Source of the DNA: Nitrospirota bacterium
Lineage (GTDB): Bacteria > Nitrospirota > Nitrospiria > Nitrospirales > UBA8639
DNA length: 13,006 bases
NCBI GenBank assembly: GCA_020355985.1
Contig: CP070628.1
Span: 963,240-976,245, forward strand
Direction of reading: 5' to 3'
This document shows, one piece after another, positions 3,986 to 12,527 of the stretch. Positions within the stretch are counted from its first letter, which is position 1, and each line of letters starts with the position of its first letter. Position numbers and translations under genes: made by a program. The notes below the pieces were generated by a model. The model did not search any database. It had not been told where the DNA came from and saw only the letters and a list, made by a program, of their open reading frames with translations.

Positions 3986-4546
3986 ATGCCGCATAAGAAG
4001 AAGGTGACGGACGAGGATTACGCATTGACCTTTGATCGTTTTGTCGACAGCGATGGGAATTGGGCGATCGAGGATGCGATACGTTATTCTCGGGAGATGT
4101 GTAGTAAGAAGCGCAACTTCGGTGTCGAGAAGAATTGCATTTTGAACCATGATTTGGCAATGGCGTTTTGTTCTTTGATTGAGGCGGGTATGCCGATCAA
4201 TCGTTGTTGCGAGTTGTTGCACCTCAGTCGTCATTCTTATACTGGGTGGTTAAAGCGTGCGAAGGCTGGCGAGGAGCCTTTTATGAGTTTCGTGCGTATG
4301 TTGGCTGCTGCGGATGCTCGTAAGACTGCTCGTTTGCTTTCTGGGATCGAGCGTCATGGTGAGAAGGATTGGAAGGCGTTGGCTTGGATTTTGGAGCGAG
4401 CGAACAGGGAAGAGTTTGGCAAGACGAAAAGGGTCGATGTCAACCACCAAGTTTCTGGGAAGGTTCAGGTAGAGGCTGTCGCGAGGTTGCCTGACAATCA
4501 GCGTAAGGATAAAAATGTCCGTATCATCGATGTTAAGTCTGATTGA
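3986..4546 (+). CDS. terS: Terminase small subunit
   Basis: TerS recognises the phage DNA and loads the large subunit to begin packaging. The start at 3986 is set by GGAGGT (3975-3980) 5 nt upstream; an in-frame ATG at 3954 has no ribosome site. The 186-residue protein has a helix-turn-helix region at about 55-92 (FCSLIEAGMPINRCCELLHL then SRHSYTGWLKRAKAGE). It also has the terminase-typical DWKALAWILERANREEFGK segment (128-146). The basic N-terminus (HKKK) and Lys/Arg-rich tail fit DNA contact. It overlaps the large subunit gene by 32 nt, indicating coupled translation. The length is usual for the family. Confidence 0.88.
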   Translation: MPHKKKVTDEDYALTFDRFVDSDGNWAIEDAIRYSREMCSKKRNFGVEKNCILNHDLAMAFCSLIEAGMPINRCCELLHLSRHSYTGWLKRAKAGEEPFMSFVRMLAAADARKTARLLSGIERHGEKDWKALAWILERANREEFGKTKRVDVNHQVSGKVQVEAVARLPDNQRKDKNVRIIDVKSD

Positions 4547-5948
4547 GGAGTCGGAGCAGGAGGAGCAGGAGTCTCACGAGTTTGCTCCGCAGCCTGGTCC
4601 GCAGACGGATTTTCTTTCTACGTCGGCAGACATCGCGGTGTATGGCGGTGCTGCTGGTGGTGGTAAGACGTGGGCATTGTTGATGGAGCCCTTGCGCCAC
4701 ATCCACAACTCCCGCTTCGGTGCAGTAATCTTTCGTCGAACCTTTCCTCAAATCAAGAACGAGGGTGGTTTATGGGATGAGGCGTACAAGATGTATCCGC
4801 TATTTGGTGGTACGGCGAAGGAGTCGTACTACGAGTGGATATTTCCGAGTGGCTGTAAGATTGCGATGCGCCATCTCCAGCATGAGAAGAACAAGTTGGA
4901 GTTTCAAGGATCACAGATTGCGTTTACTGGTTGGGACGAGTTAACGCACTTTACCGAGGGCCAATTTTTCTACCTGTTGTCCCGTGGCCGGTCGTTGTCT
5001 GGTGTAAAGCCGTACGTGCGGGCGACGTGCAACCCGGATGCTGGTTCTTGGGTGAAGAAGTTTTTGGCTCCTTGGATTGATTCTCGGTCGAAGTTCCGTG
5101 CAGCGTCGAACGAGATCTTGTGGATGTACCGTGACTCTTCTTCTTTCTACTGGTGGCGGAATGATTTGAAGGCGACGATGTTCGACGACCCGAATCAGAT
5201 GACGTTGCTCGAGGCGAAGGCAAAGTACCCGAATCGGATGAAGACTGTGACTTTCATTTCTTCGACGATTTACGACAACAAGATTTTGCTCGAGACCAAC
5301 CCGGAGTATCTGGGGAACTTGGAGAGTCTGCCTTTGGTCGAGAAGCGCAGGCTTCTTTATGGTGATTGGGACATTAAAGAGGGCGACCAGCTTTTTAAGA
5401 AGGAATGGTTCGAGGTTTTGCACGACCACGAGATTCCGTATGACCGTATTACGCACAAGGTGCGTTATTGGGACTTGGCAGCTACGACGAAGTACGAGGA
5501 CAAGCGTGCTTGTTATACTGCGGGAGTTTTGGCTGGCATTGACGAGGAGACTCGTATCGTCTACATTTTGGACGTAGTTCGTACACGTTCCCGCGCTATA
5601 GACGTCGAAGCCTTGGTCCGTCAGACAGCCAAGACGGATGGCAAAGACACGGAGATAGTCATGGAGCAGGAGCCTGGTGCATCTGGCAAGCAGGTAATTG
5701 ATTCGTACTGCCGTCTATTGATGGGGTATGTATTTCGTGGTGATCGTCCGACTGGTAAGAAGGAGACACGAGCGAAGCCGTTGGTTACTTCTGCTGCTCA
5801 GGGCAATGTGAAGATGCGTTATGCTCCGTGGAATTTGGCTTTCCTTGAAGAGATAGAGATGTATCCTTTGGGCTACAAGGACCAAACGGATGCTTGTGCC
5901 GGCTGTTTTAACGAGTTGGCGGTCTACAACGAATTTTACTTGGTATGA
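4515..5948 (+). CDS. terL: Terminase large subunit (ATPase-nuclease)
   Basis: TerL is the packaging motor: an ATPase that pumps DNA into the prohead and a nuclease that cuts it. The 477-residue protein shows Walker A GGAAGGGKT at 44-52, a Walker B-like QIAFTGWDELT at 134-144 with the acidic pair D141-E142, and the coupling motif ATCNPD at 170-175. The C-terminal RNase H-like nuclease has RYWDLAA (D320), the acidic EQEPGASGK region (about 384-392) and DQTDACAG (D459). AAGGA lies 6 nt before the ATG at 4515; a second ATG at 4530 is a possible start. The start lies inside the terS gene. All active-site elements look intact, so it should be functional. Confidence 0.95.
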   Translation: MSVSSMLSLIEESEQEEQESHEFAPQPGPQTDFLSTSADIAVYGGAAGGGKTWALLMEPLRHIHNSRFGAVIFRRTFPQIKNEGGLWDEAYKMYPLFGGTAKESYYEWIFPSGCKIAMRHLQHEKNKLEFQGSQIAFTGWDELTHFTEGQFFYLLSRGRSLSGVKPYVRATCNPDAGSWVKKFLAPWIDSRSKFRAASNEILWMYRDSSSFYWWRNDLKATMFDDPNQMTLLEAKAKYPNRMKTVTFISSTIYDNKILLETNPEYLGNLESLPLVEKRRLLYGDWDIKEGDQLFKKEWFEVLHDHEIPYDRITHKVRYWDLAATTKYEDKRACYTAGVLAGIDEETRIVYILDVVRTRSRAIDVEALVRQTAKTDGKDTEIVMEQEPGASGKQVIDSYCRLLMGYVFRGDRPTGKKETRAKPLVTSAAQGNVKMRYAPWNLAFLEEIEMYPLGYKDQTDACAGCFNELAVYNEFYLV

Positions 5949-5951
5949 AGC

Positions 5952-7262
5952 ATGGGATTACTGGCAAATCTGAGACAACTCGCTGGCTTTCGGGAGGCGG
6001 GGTATGCGGAGACGAAGGGGAAGGCTTTTGGTGTAACCTCGAAGTCGTCTTATGCGAGGACTCCGCCGATCAGAGGTACCGCCGACTTGTTGGACGCCTA
6101 TGCGTCGACTCCTTGGATTCACGCGGTGACGAGTCGGATAGCGGGGGAGGTCGCGGGCACGGGTTGGCGAATGTACCGCAAACCGAGTGCGGCGGATTTC
6201 CGTATCAAGGGCGTCTCCTACGCTGAGGACGAGTACAAGCTGGTCGAGGTCGAGACGCATCCACTTTTGGATTTGCTCTACAATCCGAATCCTGTGATGG
6301 ACGGCTACCACCTGATGTATTTGACGCAGGTGTATTTGGACTTGGTGGGCGATGCGTTTTGGATTTTGGAGCGGCAGAACGGCATCCCGGTCGAGGCGTA
6401 CCCTGTCCCGCCGCATTGGGTGATGAAGACTCCGACACCGGACGACCCGACTTTTGAGATTCGGCACAACTTGTTTAACGGCAAGGTACCGGAGACGGAG
6501 ATCGTTTGGTTTAAGAACCCCAACCCGAAAGACCCGTACGGTCGAGGGCGTAGTCCTGGTTGGAGTTTGGCGCACGAGATCGACACGGATGAGCAGGCAG
6601 CGATCCATACGGCGGCGAGGTTTTACAACTCGGCGGTGCCGGAATTGTTGGTCGGTGTCGAGGGTGCGAGAAAAGAGCAGCTAGAGCAAGCGAAGATGCA
6701 CTGGGAGACGAAGCTCCAGGGTGCCCGGAAGGCTTTCCAGACGCATTGGCATTCTGGCAAGCTGTCGGTCCACCAGCTTTCCCCGACTTTTCAAGAGTTG
6801 CAGCTTATCCAGCTCCGTCAATTCGAGCGGGACACTGTGGTGCAGATTTTCGGGGTGCCGCCGGAAATTTTGGGCATTATCGAGAATGCCAACCGGTCGA
6901 CGATCGACGCAGCCGACTACATCTTTACCAAGCGTGTGCTTTGGCCGCGTCTGAAGCGTATCAAGGCGAAGTTGCAGCAGGATTTGCTGCCCCAATTCCC
7001 TGGTTCTATGAACCTGATGTTGGGTTGTGATAGTCCTGTGCCGGAAGACAAGGACTATATTTTGAGTGTCGCAAGGGAGGTGCCGCAGACTCGTACGATC
7101 AACGAGTGGCGGGACTTGCAGAACCTGCCTCCTGTCGAGGGTGGCGATGAGTTCTATGTGCCGATTACCTACTCTTCCGCAGCAGGGAGTGGTGAAGATG
7201 AGGATGAAACGGCAGAGGCTGAAGAAGAAGCGCAAGAAACAACTGAGGAAGAAGATGAGTGA
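5952..7262 (+). CDS. Portal protein (HK97 type)
   Basis: The portal is a twelve-subunit ring at one capsid vertex through which DNA enters and to which the tail attaches. The 436-residue length is typical. Recognisable family segments are GDAFWILER (133-141), EIVWFKNPNPKDPYGRGRSP (183-202), FGVPPEILG (300-308) with ENANRSTIDAADYIFTKRVLWP, and NEWRDLQNLPPVEGGDE (384-400). The last 22 residues are almost all acidic (Asp/Glu), an unstructured tail. Only 3 nt separate it from the terL stop and there is no clear ribosome site, so translation is probably coupled. The gene overlaps the protease start by 8 nt. Confidence 0.94.
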   Translation: MGLLANLRQLAGFREAGYAETKGKAFGVTSKSSYARTPPIRGTADLLDAYASTPWIHAVTSRIAGEVAGTGWRMYRKPSAADFRIKGVSYAEDEYKLVEVETHPLLDLLYNPNPVMDGYHLMYLTQVYLDLVGDAFWILERQNGIPVEAYPVPPHWVMKTPTPDDPTFEIRHNLFNGKVPETEIVWFKNPNPKDPYGRGRSPGWSLAHEIDTDEQAAIHTAARFYNSAVPELLVGVEGARKEQLEQAKMHWETKLQGARKAFQTHWHSGKLSVHQLSPTFQELQLIQLRQFERDTVVQIFGVPPEILGIIENANRSTIDAADYIFTKRVLWPRLKRIKAKLQQDLLPQFPGSMNLMLGCDSPVPEDKDYILSVAREVPQTRTINEWRDLQNLPPVEGGDEFYVPITYSSAAGSGEDEDETAEAEEEAQETTEEEDE

Positions 7263-8118
7263 CGAAGAAAAGCAGGTACCGGAGCTAGAGCCTTTCTGTG
7301 TAAAGCGCCGATTTGCTCCTCAGATTACGAATCTCAATGACCCGGATGTCCGTGCCAAGTTTTTCGAGGAGATGGAGGTCGACGGGTCTTCTATCGCTTC
7401 GGAGCAGCAGGTACATGCTTTTTCCATCTCCGATGAGACGGTGGACCGGCATGGAGACGTCGTTTCTGCTTCTGGCTGGGTGACAGACCACTACAACGGG
7501 GTGGTTTTGTGGGCTCACAACCAAGCGCAGCCTCCTGTGGCCAAGTCGCAAAAGCTGTGGAAGCACCGCAAGGCATTAAAATCTGTGGCCGCATTTACTC
7601 CCAAAGACATGTACGCCTTTGGAGATTTGATCGGTCAGATGTTCGCGGCAGGGTTTTTGACGGATGTGTCGGTGGGCTTTAAGGCGTTGGACTACGAGGC
7701 TGCACCTGCGGTAGAGCAGGAAGCTCGTGGAGGCAGTCCGCTTTCCCCCGCGATCAACTTCAAACGCCAAGAACTTCTTGAATATAGCGCAGTTACGGTC
7801 GGAGCGAATCGAAACGCGAAGATTCAGAAAAGTGCTTTTGATTTCGCAAAAGAAGCAGGAATTGACACAACGCCTGTAGCCGAATATCTTGATGAGTACA
7901 TGCAAAAGCACGCGGATGCTTTGGGCATGTCCAAATCCCAGCTAGAAAAACTTTACTTTGCACATAGGGAGAAAGAAATAATTATTTCGACCCCTCCCTT
8001 GCGGGAGCCCTTAAAAAAGGCTACTAATACAACTACTACGGTAAAAATCAACCTACAGAATTGGGCTGATGAATTAGCAGCAGTCGCACGACGGGAACTA
8101 AACGGAGAAGACAAATGA
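7255..8118 (+). CDS. Prohead maturation protease (HK97 type, S78)
   Basis: This serine protease is packed in the prohead and cleaves the capsid delta domain, then itself. The start at 7255 follows GAGG with a 6-nt spacer; an in-frame upstream ATG at 7066 lies deep in the portal gene and is rejected. Of 287 residues, the first 190 hold the protease: HAFSISDETVDRHGDVVSASGW (54-75 region), the catalytic His in LWAHN (H88), the catalytic Ser in DVSVGF (S139), and ELLEYSAVTVGANRNA with an acidic partner (E177). Residues after about 195 form a helical and then basic tail, perhaps a scaffold-binding part. The DNA of this tail is more A/T-rich than its neighbours. Its stop overlaps the capsid ATG. 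Confidence 0.9.
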   Translation: MSDEEKQVPELEPFCVKRRFAPQITNLNDPDVRAKFFEEMEVDGSSIASEQQVHAFSISDETVDRHGDVVSASGWVTDHYNGVVLWAHNQAQPPVAKSQKLWKHRKALKSVAAFTPKDMYAFGDLIGQMFAAGFLTDVSVGFKALDYEAAPAVEQEARGGSPLSPAINFKRQELLEYSAVTVGANRNAKIQKSAFDFAKEAGIDTTPVAEYLDEYMQKHADALGMSKSQLEKLYFAHREKEIIISTPPLREPLKKATNTTTTVKINLQNWADELAAVARRELNGEDK

Positions 8119-9413
8119 GTGACGTCACGATTGAGTCTAAGGATGGCGCGGTGGAGACCGTTGACGTCCCGCAAGTCACGAAGCAAGCGGTGGACAGCGT
8201 TATTAAGGCGCTTATGCCCCAGCTTCGGGATGTGTTGGGCGAGGCGGCTGGCCAAACCATTCGAGATGGGATGGAGCAATCTTTCGAGGATCTTGCGAAG
8301 AAGATGGAGAGCAACGCTCCGATCAGTCGCAAATTCGCGAACGGTTTGATTTCTGGCACGAACGAGATTGCCAAGGAGCAGAAGGCTGGTCTTCACGACT
8401 ACCTCAAGTGTCTTGGTCAGTCGAAAGGCGATTTGGGTCAAGCGATCCACATGGCCAAAGAGATGGGCAACGACCACGTTGTTCGTGCTCTTAATGCTTC
8501 GACCATGGATTCAGTCGGCATGTTGGTGCCGGAAGAAATGGCAGCACAGATCATTGAGCTTCGGGACAACGCTACCGTGATGCGGCAGCTTGCTCCTGCT
8601 CCGATTCGCCTTCGCGGCACTCGGACTCTTCCTCGAGAAGCGTCTCGGGCGCAGGCATTTTGGGCAGACGAGTCGGAAGACTTGACGCTTACTTCGACTT
8701 CGCTTGATCAGGACCGATTGGTCCCGAAAAAGCTGACCTGCCTGATGGTTGCCACCAACGAGTTGCTCAACGATGCAACCAACGTTGAGTCGTACATTCA
8801 GCGGCAGATGTCTCGGGCCATTCGGCTCAACGAAGATGCAACTTTCCTCCGATCGCCGGGTACGCTCAAGCGTCCTGCTGGTCTGAAGAGTTTCATCGAC
8901 GCTGGAAACACTTTCAACCGTACCAAAGCTGGTGCATCGGCGACGGTTGACGAGATTTTCTCGGACTTGGTGGAGATGATGCGACTTCTCAAAGTTGCAA
9001 ACCACGAAGTTGGTCCCAGTGTTTCGAGTTGGATTATCAACTCGACCACTTGGAGCGGTCTTGCCAACAAGCTGTCGACCACCCAAGACACTCGGATCTT
9101 CCTTCCCGAAATGCTCTCGGGCCGTCTGATGGGTATTCCGTTCGCGGAAACCAACCAGATTCCTGACAACTTGGGTGGATCGTCCAACCAGAGCGAACTG
9201 TATCTTGTTACCCGCGATTACATGACCATCGCAGACAGTGACGAGATTCGCTTGGACGCTAGTCGAGACGCATCTTACAAGGATGAGGTTGGTACACTGG
9301 TATCGGCTTGGAGCCGGGACGAAGTTGCGTATCGTTTGATTACGCGAACTGACTTCTACTACCAGTACCGAGATGGCGCAGCACTTTTGGAACAGGTCGA
9401 TTGGCAGATCTAA
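8115..9413 (+). CDS. Major capsid protein (HK97 fold)
   Basis: This protein forms the icosahedral head shell. The start overlaps the protease stop (ATGA), with GGAG at 8104-8107. The 432 residues divide into an N-terminal delta domain of about 130 residues, mostly helical and charged, which acts as internal scaffold and is removed by the protease, and the HK97 core. Core signatures are VPKKLTCLMVATNELLND (about 203-220), RLNEDATFLRSPGT (about 237-250), SSWIINSTTWSGL, GRLMGIPFAETNQIP and the near-terminal SAWSRDEVAYRLITRTDF. The cleavage point is not certain; it probably lies near residues 120-136. The codons are well ordered with no frame breaks, as expected for a highly made protein. Confidence 0.93.
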   Translation: MSDVTIESKDGAVETVDVPQVTKQAVDSVIKALMPQLRDVLGEAAGQTIRDGMEQSFEDLAKKMESNAPISRKFANGLISGTNEIAKEQKAGLHDYLKCLGQSKGDLGQAIHMAKEMGNDHVVRALNASTMDSVGMLVPEEMAAQIIELRDNATVMRQLAPAPIRLRGTRTLPREASRAQAFWADESEDLTLTSTSLDQDRLVPKKLTCLMVATNELLNDATNVESYIQRQMSRAIRLNEDATFLRSPGTLKRPAGLKSFIDAGNTFNRTKAGASATVDEIFSDLVEMMRLLKVANHEVGPSVSSWIINSTTWSGLANKLSTTQDTRIFLPEMLSGRLMGIPFAETNQIPDNLGGSSNQSELYLVTRDYMTIADSDEIRLDASRDASYKDEVGTLVSAWSRDEVAYRLITRTDFYYQYRDGAALLEQVDWQI

Positions 9414-9431
9414 GGATATAAGGAGATAATC

Positions 9432-9932
9432 ATGGGCTTGGCTCACGCATACGATCCATTCAGCCTTAGCCTCGTAAAGCACGGTTTTGAACCGCAGGAC
9501 GTTACGGGCGCTGTTAATTCGGCAGAAGTGGATAGAACAGACATCGAAGAGGGGCGACCTCAAGCGATGCAAGTACTCGTCACGGGAGAGTGCACCACGG
9601 CAACGGGTGCTCTCGGGGATGCCGTGGAGTGCATCATTACAGTGCAGGATTCCGACACTTCGGGTTCTGGGTTCGCAACGTTCAAGACATACACTGCCTC
9701 TTTGGTGGTCGATGCAAACGACGGAGCGCACCAATTCACAGTGGTCCTCCCTGTCAAATTGTTGGCAGCAGACCAGTACGTTCGTGCTTCTGTCATCGTT
9801 CAGATGGCGGCAGGTGCTACGGGTACCCTTTCCAACGCTACTGCTGGCTGCGAGTTGCAGGTGGGCGGATTCATGCTCAACGCTCCTCAAAGCGAGTATG
9901 ACAAAGACGGGTACTTCGAGTTTATCGTTTAA
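9432..9932 (+). CDS. Probable capsid cement/decoration protein
   Basis: Located directly after the capsid gene with its own strong site AAGGAG (9420-9425), which suggests high and independent expression. The 166-residue protein looks all-beta: strands such as AVECIITVQDSD, FTVVLPVKLLAADQYVRASV and VQMAAGATGTLSNATAGCELQ alternate with Gly/Thr/Ser-rich turns. This pattern and position match capsid-stabilising proteins like Bbp16 of Bordetella phage BPP-1, though no exact signature is visible. It would sit on or between capsomers and stiffen the shell. A minor head protein is the main alternative. Confidence 0.55.
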   Translation: MGLAHAYDPFSLSLVKHGFEPQDVTGAVNSAEVDRTDIEEGRPQAMQVLVTGECTTATGALGDAVECIITVQDSDTSGSGFATFKTYTASLVVDANDGAHQFTVVLPVKLLAADQYVRASVIVQMAAGATGTLSNATAGCELQVGGFMLNAPQSEYDKDGYFEFIV

Positions 9933-9943
9933 TGAGGTGAGCT

Positions 9944-10279
9944 ATGCGTAAGCGAATCAAATTCATTCGGTCGTACAATCACTACTTTCAGGGTGATATC
10001 GCCGGCTTTCAGAGCAGGTTGGCAGACAATTTGGTTCGCAAGGGCATCGCGATTCCTTATAGCGACGAAGCGATTTCGCAGAAACCTCCTGCCCCGGTGG
10101 AGGAAAGTGTTCCCCCAGCACCGGAGCCCGTCGAGGAGGAGGATTCTGCGAAAGATGATCTGATGAAGATGAAACTTCGGGAATTGCAAGAAATTGCCGA
10201 GGAGTTGGGTATCTCTAGTTCAGGTACCAAAAGCCGACTTGTTAAGCGGATTCTTGAGGCTATGCAGGATGCGGAATGA
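9944..10279 (+). CDS. Head-module protein with C-terminal SAP/HeH domain
   Basis: The 111-residue protein follows GAGGTGA (9934-9940). Residues 1-40 (KRIKFIRSYNHYFQGDIAGF and on) resemble short N-terminal modules found in head genes of other phages, with a YxxGDIAGF turn. A Pro/Glu linker (about 48-68) then leads to residues 71-106, DDLMKMKLRELQEIAEELGI followed by SGTKSRLVKRILEA. That is a good match to the SAP/HeH helix-extension-helix fold, which binds DNA or RNA. Its gene lies between the capsid and adaptor genes, so it probably joins the virion or the assembling head. The exact role is unknown. Confidence 0.7.
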   Translation: MRKRIKFIRSYNHYFQGDIAGFQSRLADNLVRKGIAIPYSDEAISQKPPAPVEESVPPAPEPVEEEDSAKDDLMKMKLRELQEIAEELGISSSGTKSRLVKRILEAMQDAE

Positions 10280-10917
10280 GTCTTACGCTAGGCATCGAAG
10301 AGTATACCAGCTTGCCGGCGGTCAAAGAGGTGCTAGACATCTCGGTCAGATCGCACGACGACACTTTGGTCCGTATGATTCGGACTGCTTCTCGTCATAT
10401 TGATAAGTACTGCAACCGCAGTTTCTACTACAATGCAGCGCAGATTGAGACGTTTCGGGGTTACGACAACGTAACGATTTCTCTTCGCCGCACTCCGGTC
10501 ATCTCTATTACTGAGATTTACGACATCATCCTCAATCAGGTGGTGTCGAGCGATTCGTATTCTTTGGAGGATTCGGAGACCGGCATCATTTACAACACGA
10601 ACACGTTTGCTTTTGCCGGGTTTCTAAACCGGGGCATTAGCCAGGATCGTCAGTATACGACGGCCCGCAAGCGGTATCGTGTGACCTACGAGGGTGGATA
10701 CAACACCCCGGAGCAGACAGCAGGCCCGTACGACCTCCCTGCGGACGTCGAGCAGGCTGCTATCATCCTGACTACCAATTTGTTCAGAAACCGCACCAGG
10801 AACCCGCAGATTAAGCGAGAGCATGTGCTCGAGGCTGCTGTTTGGTACCAGGACGAGGGTTTTAAGAGCCTGATTTCTGAATTGCTCGATCCATACGTGT
10901 ATTTGCCGGGGTCGTAA
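10276..10917 (+). CDS. Head-tail adaptor (gp6-like connector)
   Basis: This protein probably forms the ring that docks under the portal. The ATG overlaps the previous stop by 4 nt (ATGA). The 213-residue protein begins with the helical signature of the gp6-like family: a YTSLPAVKEVLDI segment, then DDTLVRMIRTASRHIDKYCN (28-47) and RSFYY. It continues with the usual beta middle (RRTPVISITEIYD, YRVTYEGGY) and the closing helices LPADVEQAAIILTTNLFRNR. All parts and the length are normal. It precedes the head-closure gene as in other siphoviruses. Confidence 0.82.
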   Translation: MSLTLGIEEYTSLPAVKEVLDISVRSHDDTLVRMIRTASRHIDKYCNRSFYYNAAQIETFRGYDNVTISLRRTPVISITEIYDIILNQVVSSDSYSLEDSETGIIYNTNTFAFAGFLNRGISQDRQYTTARKRYRVTYEGGYNTPEQTAGPYDLPADVEQAAIILTTNLFRNRTRNPQIKREHVLEAAVWYQDEGFKSLISELLDPYVYLPGS

Positions 10918-11237
10918 TGGATATTACGCATACACATACGCATACGGCCACTGTGCAGTCTGTGTTGTCTCGCGATGTCAACGGAGACCCTGTGTACGGT
11001 CCTAAACGGACTTTCAAGTGCAGGATCGAGTATTCTGTTTGGACAAAAGAGCTTTTTAACTCGCGAGAATTGGACGATTACGACCGAATCAGTACAATTA
11101 CAAGAATCACAACGTCAGATCGTATCTGGTTGCCGGACACAGATACTTCCGACACGGAGAATTCCCGCACAGTGCATCGGGTTGACCGTATCGAGGATTT
11201 GGCAGGTGACTTGGTACACTATGTGGTGAGGTTGTAG
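10917..11237 (+). CDS. Probable head-closure (stopper) protein with His-Thr repeat
   Basis: Assigned mainly by position between adaptor and neck protein and by size (106 residues), which fit SPP1 gp16-type closure proteins that plug the portal. The start overlaps the previous stop (TAATG). A small beta-barrel is suggested by VQSVLSRDVNGDPVYGPKR, FKCRIEYSVW and the final HRVDRIEDLAGDLVHYVVRL. An unusual feature is THTHTHT at residues 4-10, coded by an ACGCAT/ACACAT repeat, which could bind metal ions. Confidence in the specific role is moderate. Confidence 0.6.
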   Translation: MDITHTHTHTATVQSVLSRDVNGDPVYGPKRTFKCRIEYSVWTKELFNSRELDDYDRISTITRITTSDRIWLPDTDTSDTENSRTVHRVDRIEDLAGDLVHYVVRL

Positions 11238-11635
11238 TGGCAAGGAAGAGAACACCTTATACGATTGAAGGCGATGTCATTATGCGCAATCGTATCAAAA
11301 AGTTGCAGGCTATGGTTGAAAGTGAGACTGAACGCACTATGGTGCAAACAGCGGTGGACATCATGGAGCTGTCGAGGTCTCGAGTGCCTATTGAAACAGG
11401 CTTCTTGTACCGTTCTGCTGTTATTGATCGCCCGTCGAAGCGTTCGGGTCGCACAGACGTTGTTTTTGGCTATTTGGCCAAGTATGCTGGTGTAGTTCAC
11501 CAAACGTATTCTGGTGCGAAGGGCGAAAGGTATTATCTCAAATCCGCCGTGGACGAGATTGCTCCTGAAATGCTTTCGAGGATTGTCAGGAACAACAAAA
11601 AGGGCTTTTTGATGGGGATTCGCCGTCGTGGCTGA
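11237..11635 (+). CDS. HK97 gp10-like neck/tail-completion protein
   Basis: The start is GTG at 11237, overlapping the previous TAG stop by one base, with GGTGAGGT just upstream; an ATG at 11282 is the alternative. The 132-residue protein has the family landmarks: DIMELSRSRVPIETGFLYRS (41-60), VVFGYLAKYAGVVHQ (75-89) and RYYLKSAVDEIAPEML (98-113). Proteins of this family join head and tail. The C-terminus is basic (GIRRRG). Length and place agree with the family. Confidence 0.8.
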   Translation: MARKRTPYTIEGDVIMRNRIKKLQAMVESETERTMVQTAVDIMELSRSRVPIETGFLYRSAVIDRPSKRSGRTDVVFGYLAKYAGVVHQTYSGAKGERYYLKSAVDEIAPEMLSRIVRNNKKGFLMGIRRRG

Positions 11636-12044
11636 TGAGCCGGCACTCGCAGTAGCGACACAACTCCAGACTGCTGGTGTTGCTACGATGGGTACGAATT
11701 TGTACACATCGTTTGTTCGGGAGCCCGTCGAGGGTATCCCGGTTAAGTCGATATTTGTTTTCGCGTCGGACGGGTTTTTGCCGTCTCCCTATATGCGAGG
11801 CATTACGAATCGTGTATCATTTCAGCGAATATTCGTGGAATGTTACGTCAGAAGCGAGTTCTTTGAGTTTGAAGCAGGGAGAGCTTTTGCTAAGAGTGCT
11901 TTTAGAGCTTTGCATCTAGCCAGATTGCCAGACTATGTTTGGTGTAAGGCTTTACGGAGTGAACCACGTTACATCGGGCAGGACAAGCGGGAGAACCATG
12001 AATGGAACTTCCGCTTGGAATTGGGAATCAAAGAGACGTTATAG
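11628..12044 (+). CDS. Tail terminator / tail completion protein
   Basis: Tail terminators form a ring that stops tail growth and joins it to the head. The start is taken as GTG 11628, overlapping the previous gene by 8 nt; it lacks a clear ribosome site, and ATG 11688 is a less likely start. The 138-residue protein begins with a helix (LAVATQLQTAGVATMGTNLY), has the strand SFQRIFVECYVRS (64-76), a helix EAGRAFAKSAFRALHL and the C-terminal pattern YIGQDKRENHEWNFRLELGI (115-134). That ending is typical of the minor-capsid/tail-terminator family. Position before the tube genes supports this. Confidence 0.7.
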   Translation: MADEPALAVATQLQTAGVATMGTNLYTSFVREPVEGIPVKSIFVFASDGFLPSPYMRGITNRVSFQRIFVECYVRSEFFEFEAGRAFAKSAFRALHLARLPDYVWCKALRSEPRYIGQDKRENHEWNFRLELGIKETL

Positions 12045-12053
12045 GAGAGAAAA

Positions 12054-12509
12054 ATGGCACTGGCCGGACACGAATTAGAAATTTACGCCAAGTCGAGCAC
12101 TTTTGGTACAGCAGCACCGACTGCTCCTGCGGACTACGTTGGTCCGCCCAATCTGTGCATTGATGGGATCAACGATCTTTCGTTTGGTCCTACTCGAGAG
12201 CAGTTGGACATGACCGATTTCTGCTCTACTACCGGGGCTCGGGAGCGGTTTATGGGCCTCAAAGACGGTACCATTTCGCTTTCTGGCGACTATGAGTCTG
12301 CGGATCTTGGTTGGCAGGAGATTGAGACAGCATTCAATGGCGCTTCAAACGCTACTTGCTGGATTGCCATTGTTTGGGATGGCGCAGCAGGACATCATGT
12401 TGAATGCACAATTGCATCCTTTGAAATTTCTGCATCTGTGGATGGCAAGGTCGAGATTTCGATCGAAGCCAACTTCACGGGCGTTCCGGCAGCAATTTCA
12501 GGATTCTAA
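12054..12509 (+). CDS. Tail tube-like protein 1
   Basis: The ATG follows AGGAG (12043-12047), which overlaps the previous stop. The 151-residue protein is beta-rich and has the block REQLDMTDF (48-56) followed by RERFMGLKDGTISLSGDY (63-80). It ends in VDGKVEISIEANFTGVPAAI. The GLKDGTISLSG strand plus a C-terminal beta sheet is typical of siphovirus tube proteins, which stack as rings around the DNA channel. The next gene shares the REQLDMT block, so the two are probably related. Which of the two builds the main tube is unclear. Confidence 0.65.
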   Translation: MALAGHELEIYAKSSTFGTAAPTAPADYVGPPNLCIDGINDLSFGPTREQLDMTDFCSTTGARERFMGLKDGTISLSGDYESADLGWQEIETAFNGASNATCWIAIVWDGAAGHHVECTIASFEISASVDGKVEISIEANFTGVPAAISGF

Positions 12510-12527
12510 TTAGCACGGAGGATCGAG

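Noticed and set aside
8511..9890. Long minus-strand open frame (459 codons) opposite the capsid gene
   Set aside because: It is a codon-bias shadow of the capsid and cement genes, with no ribosome site and no family features.
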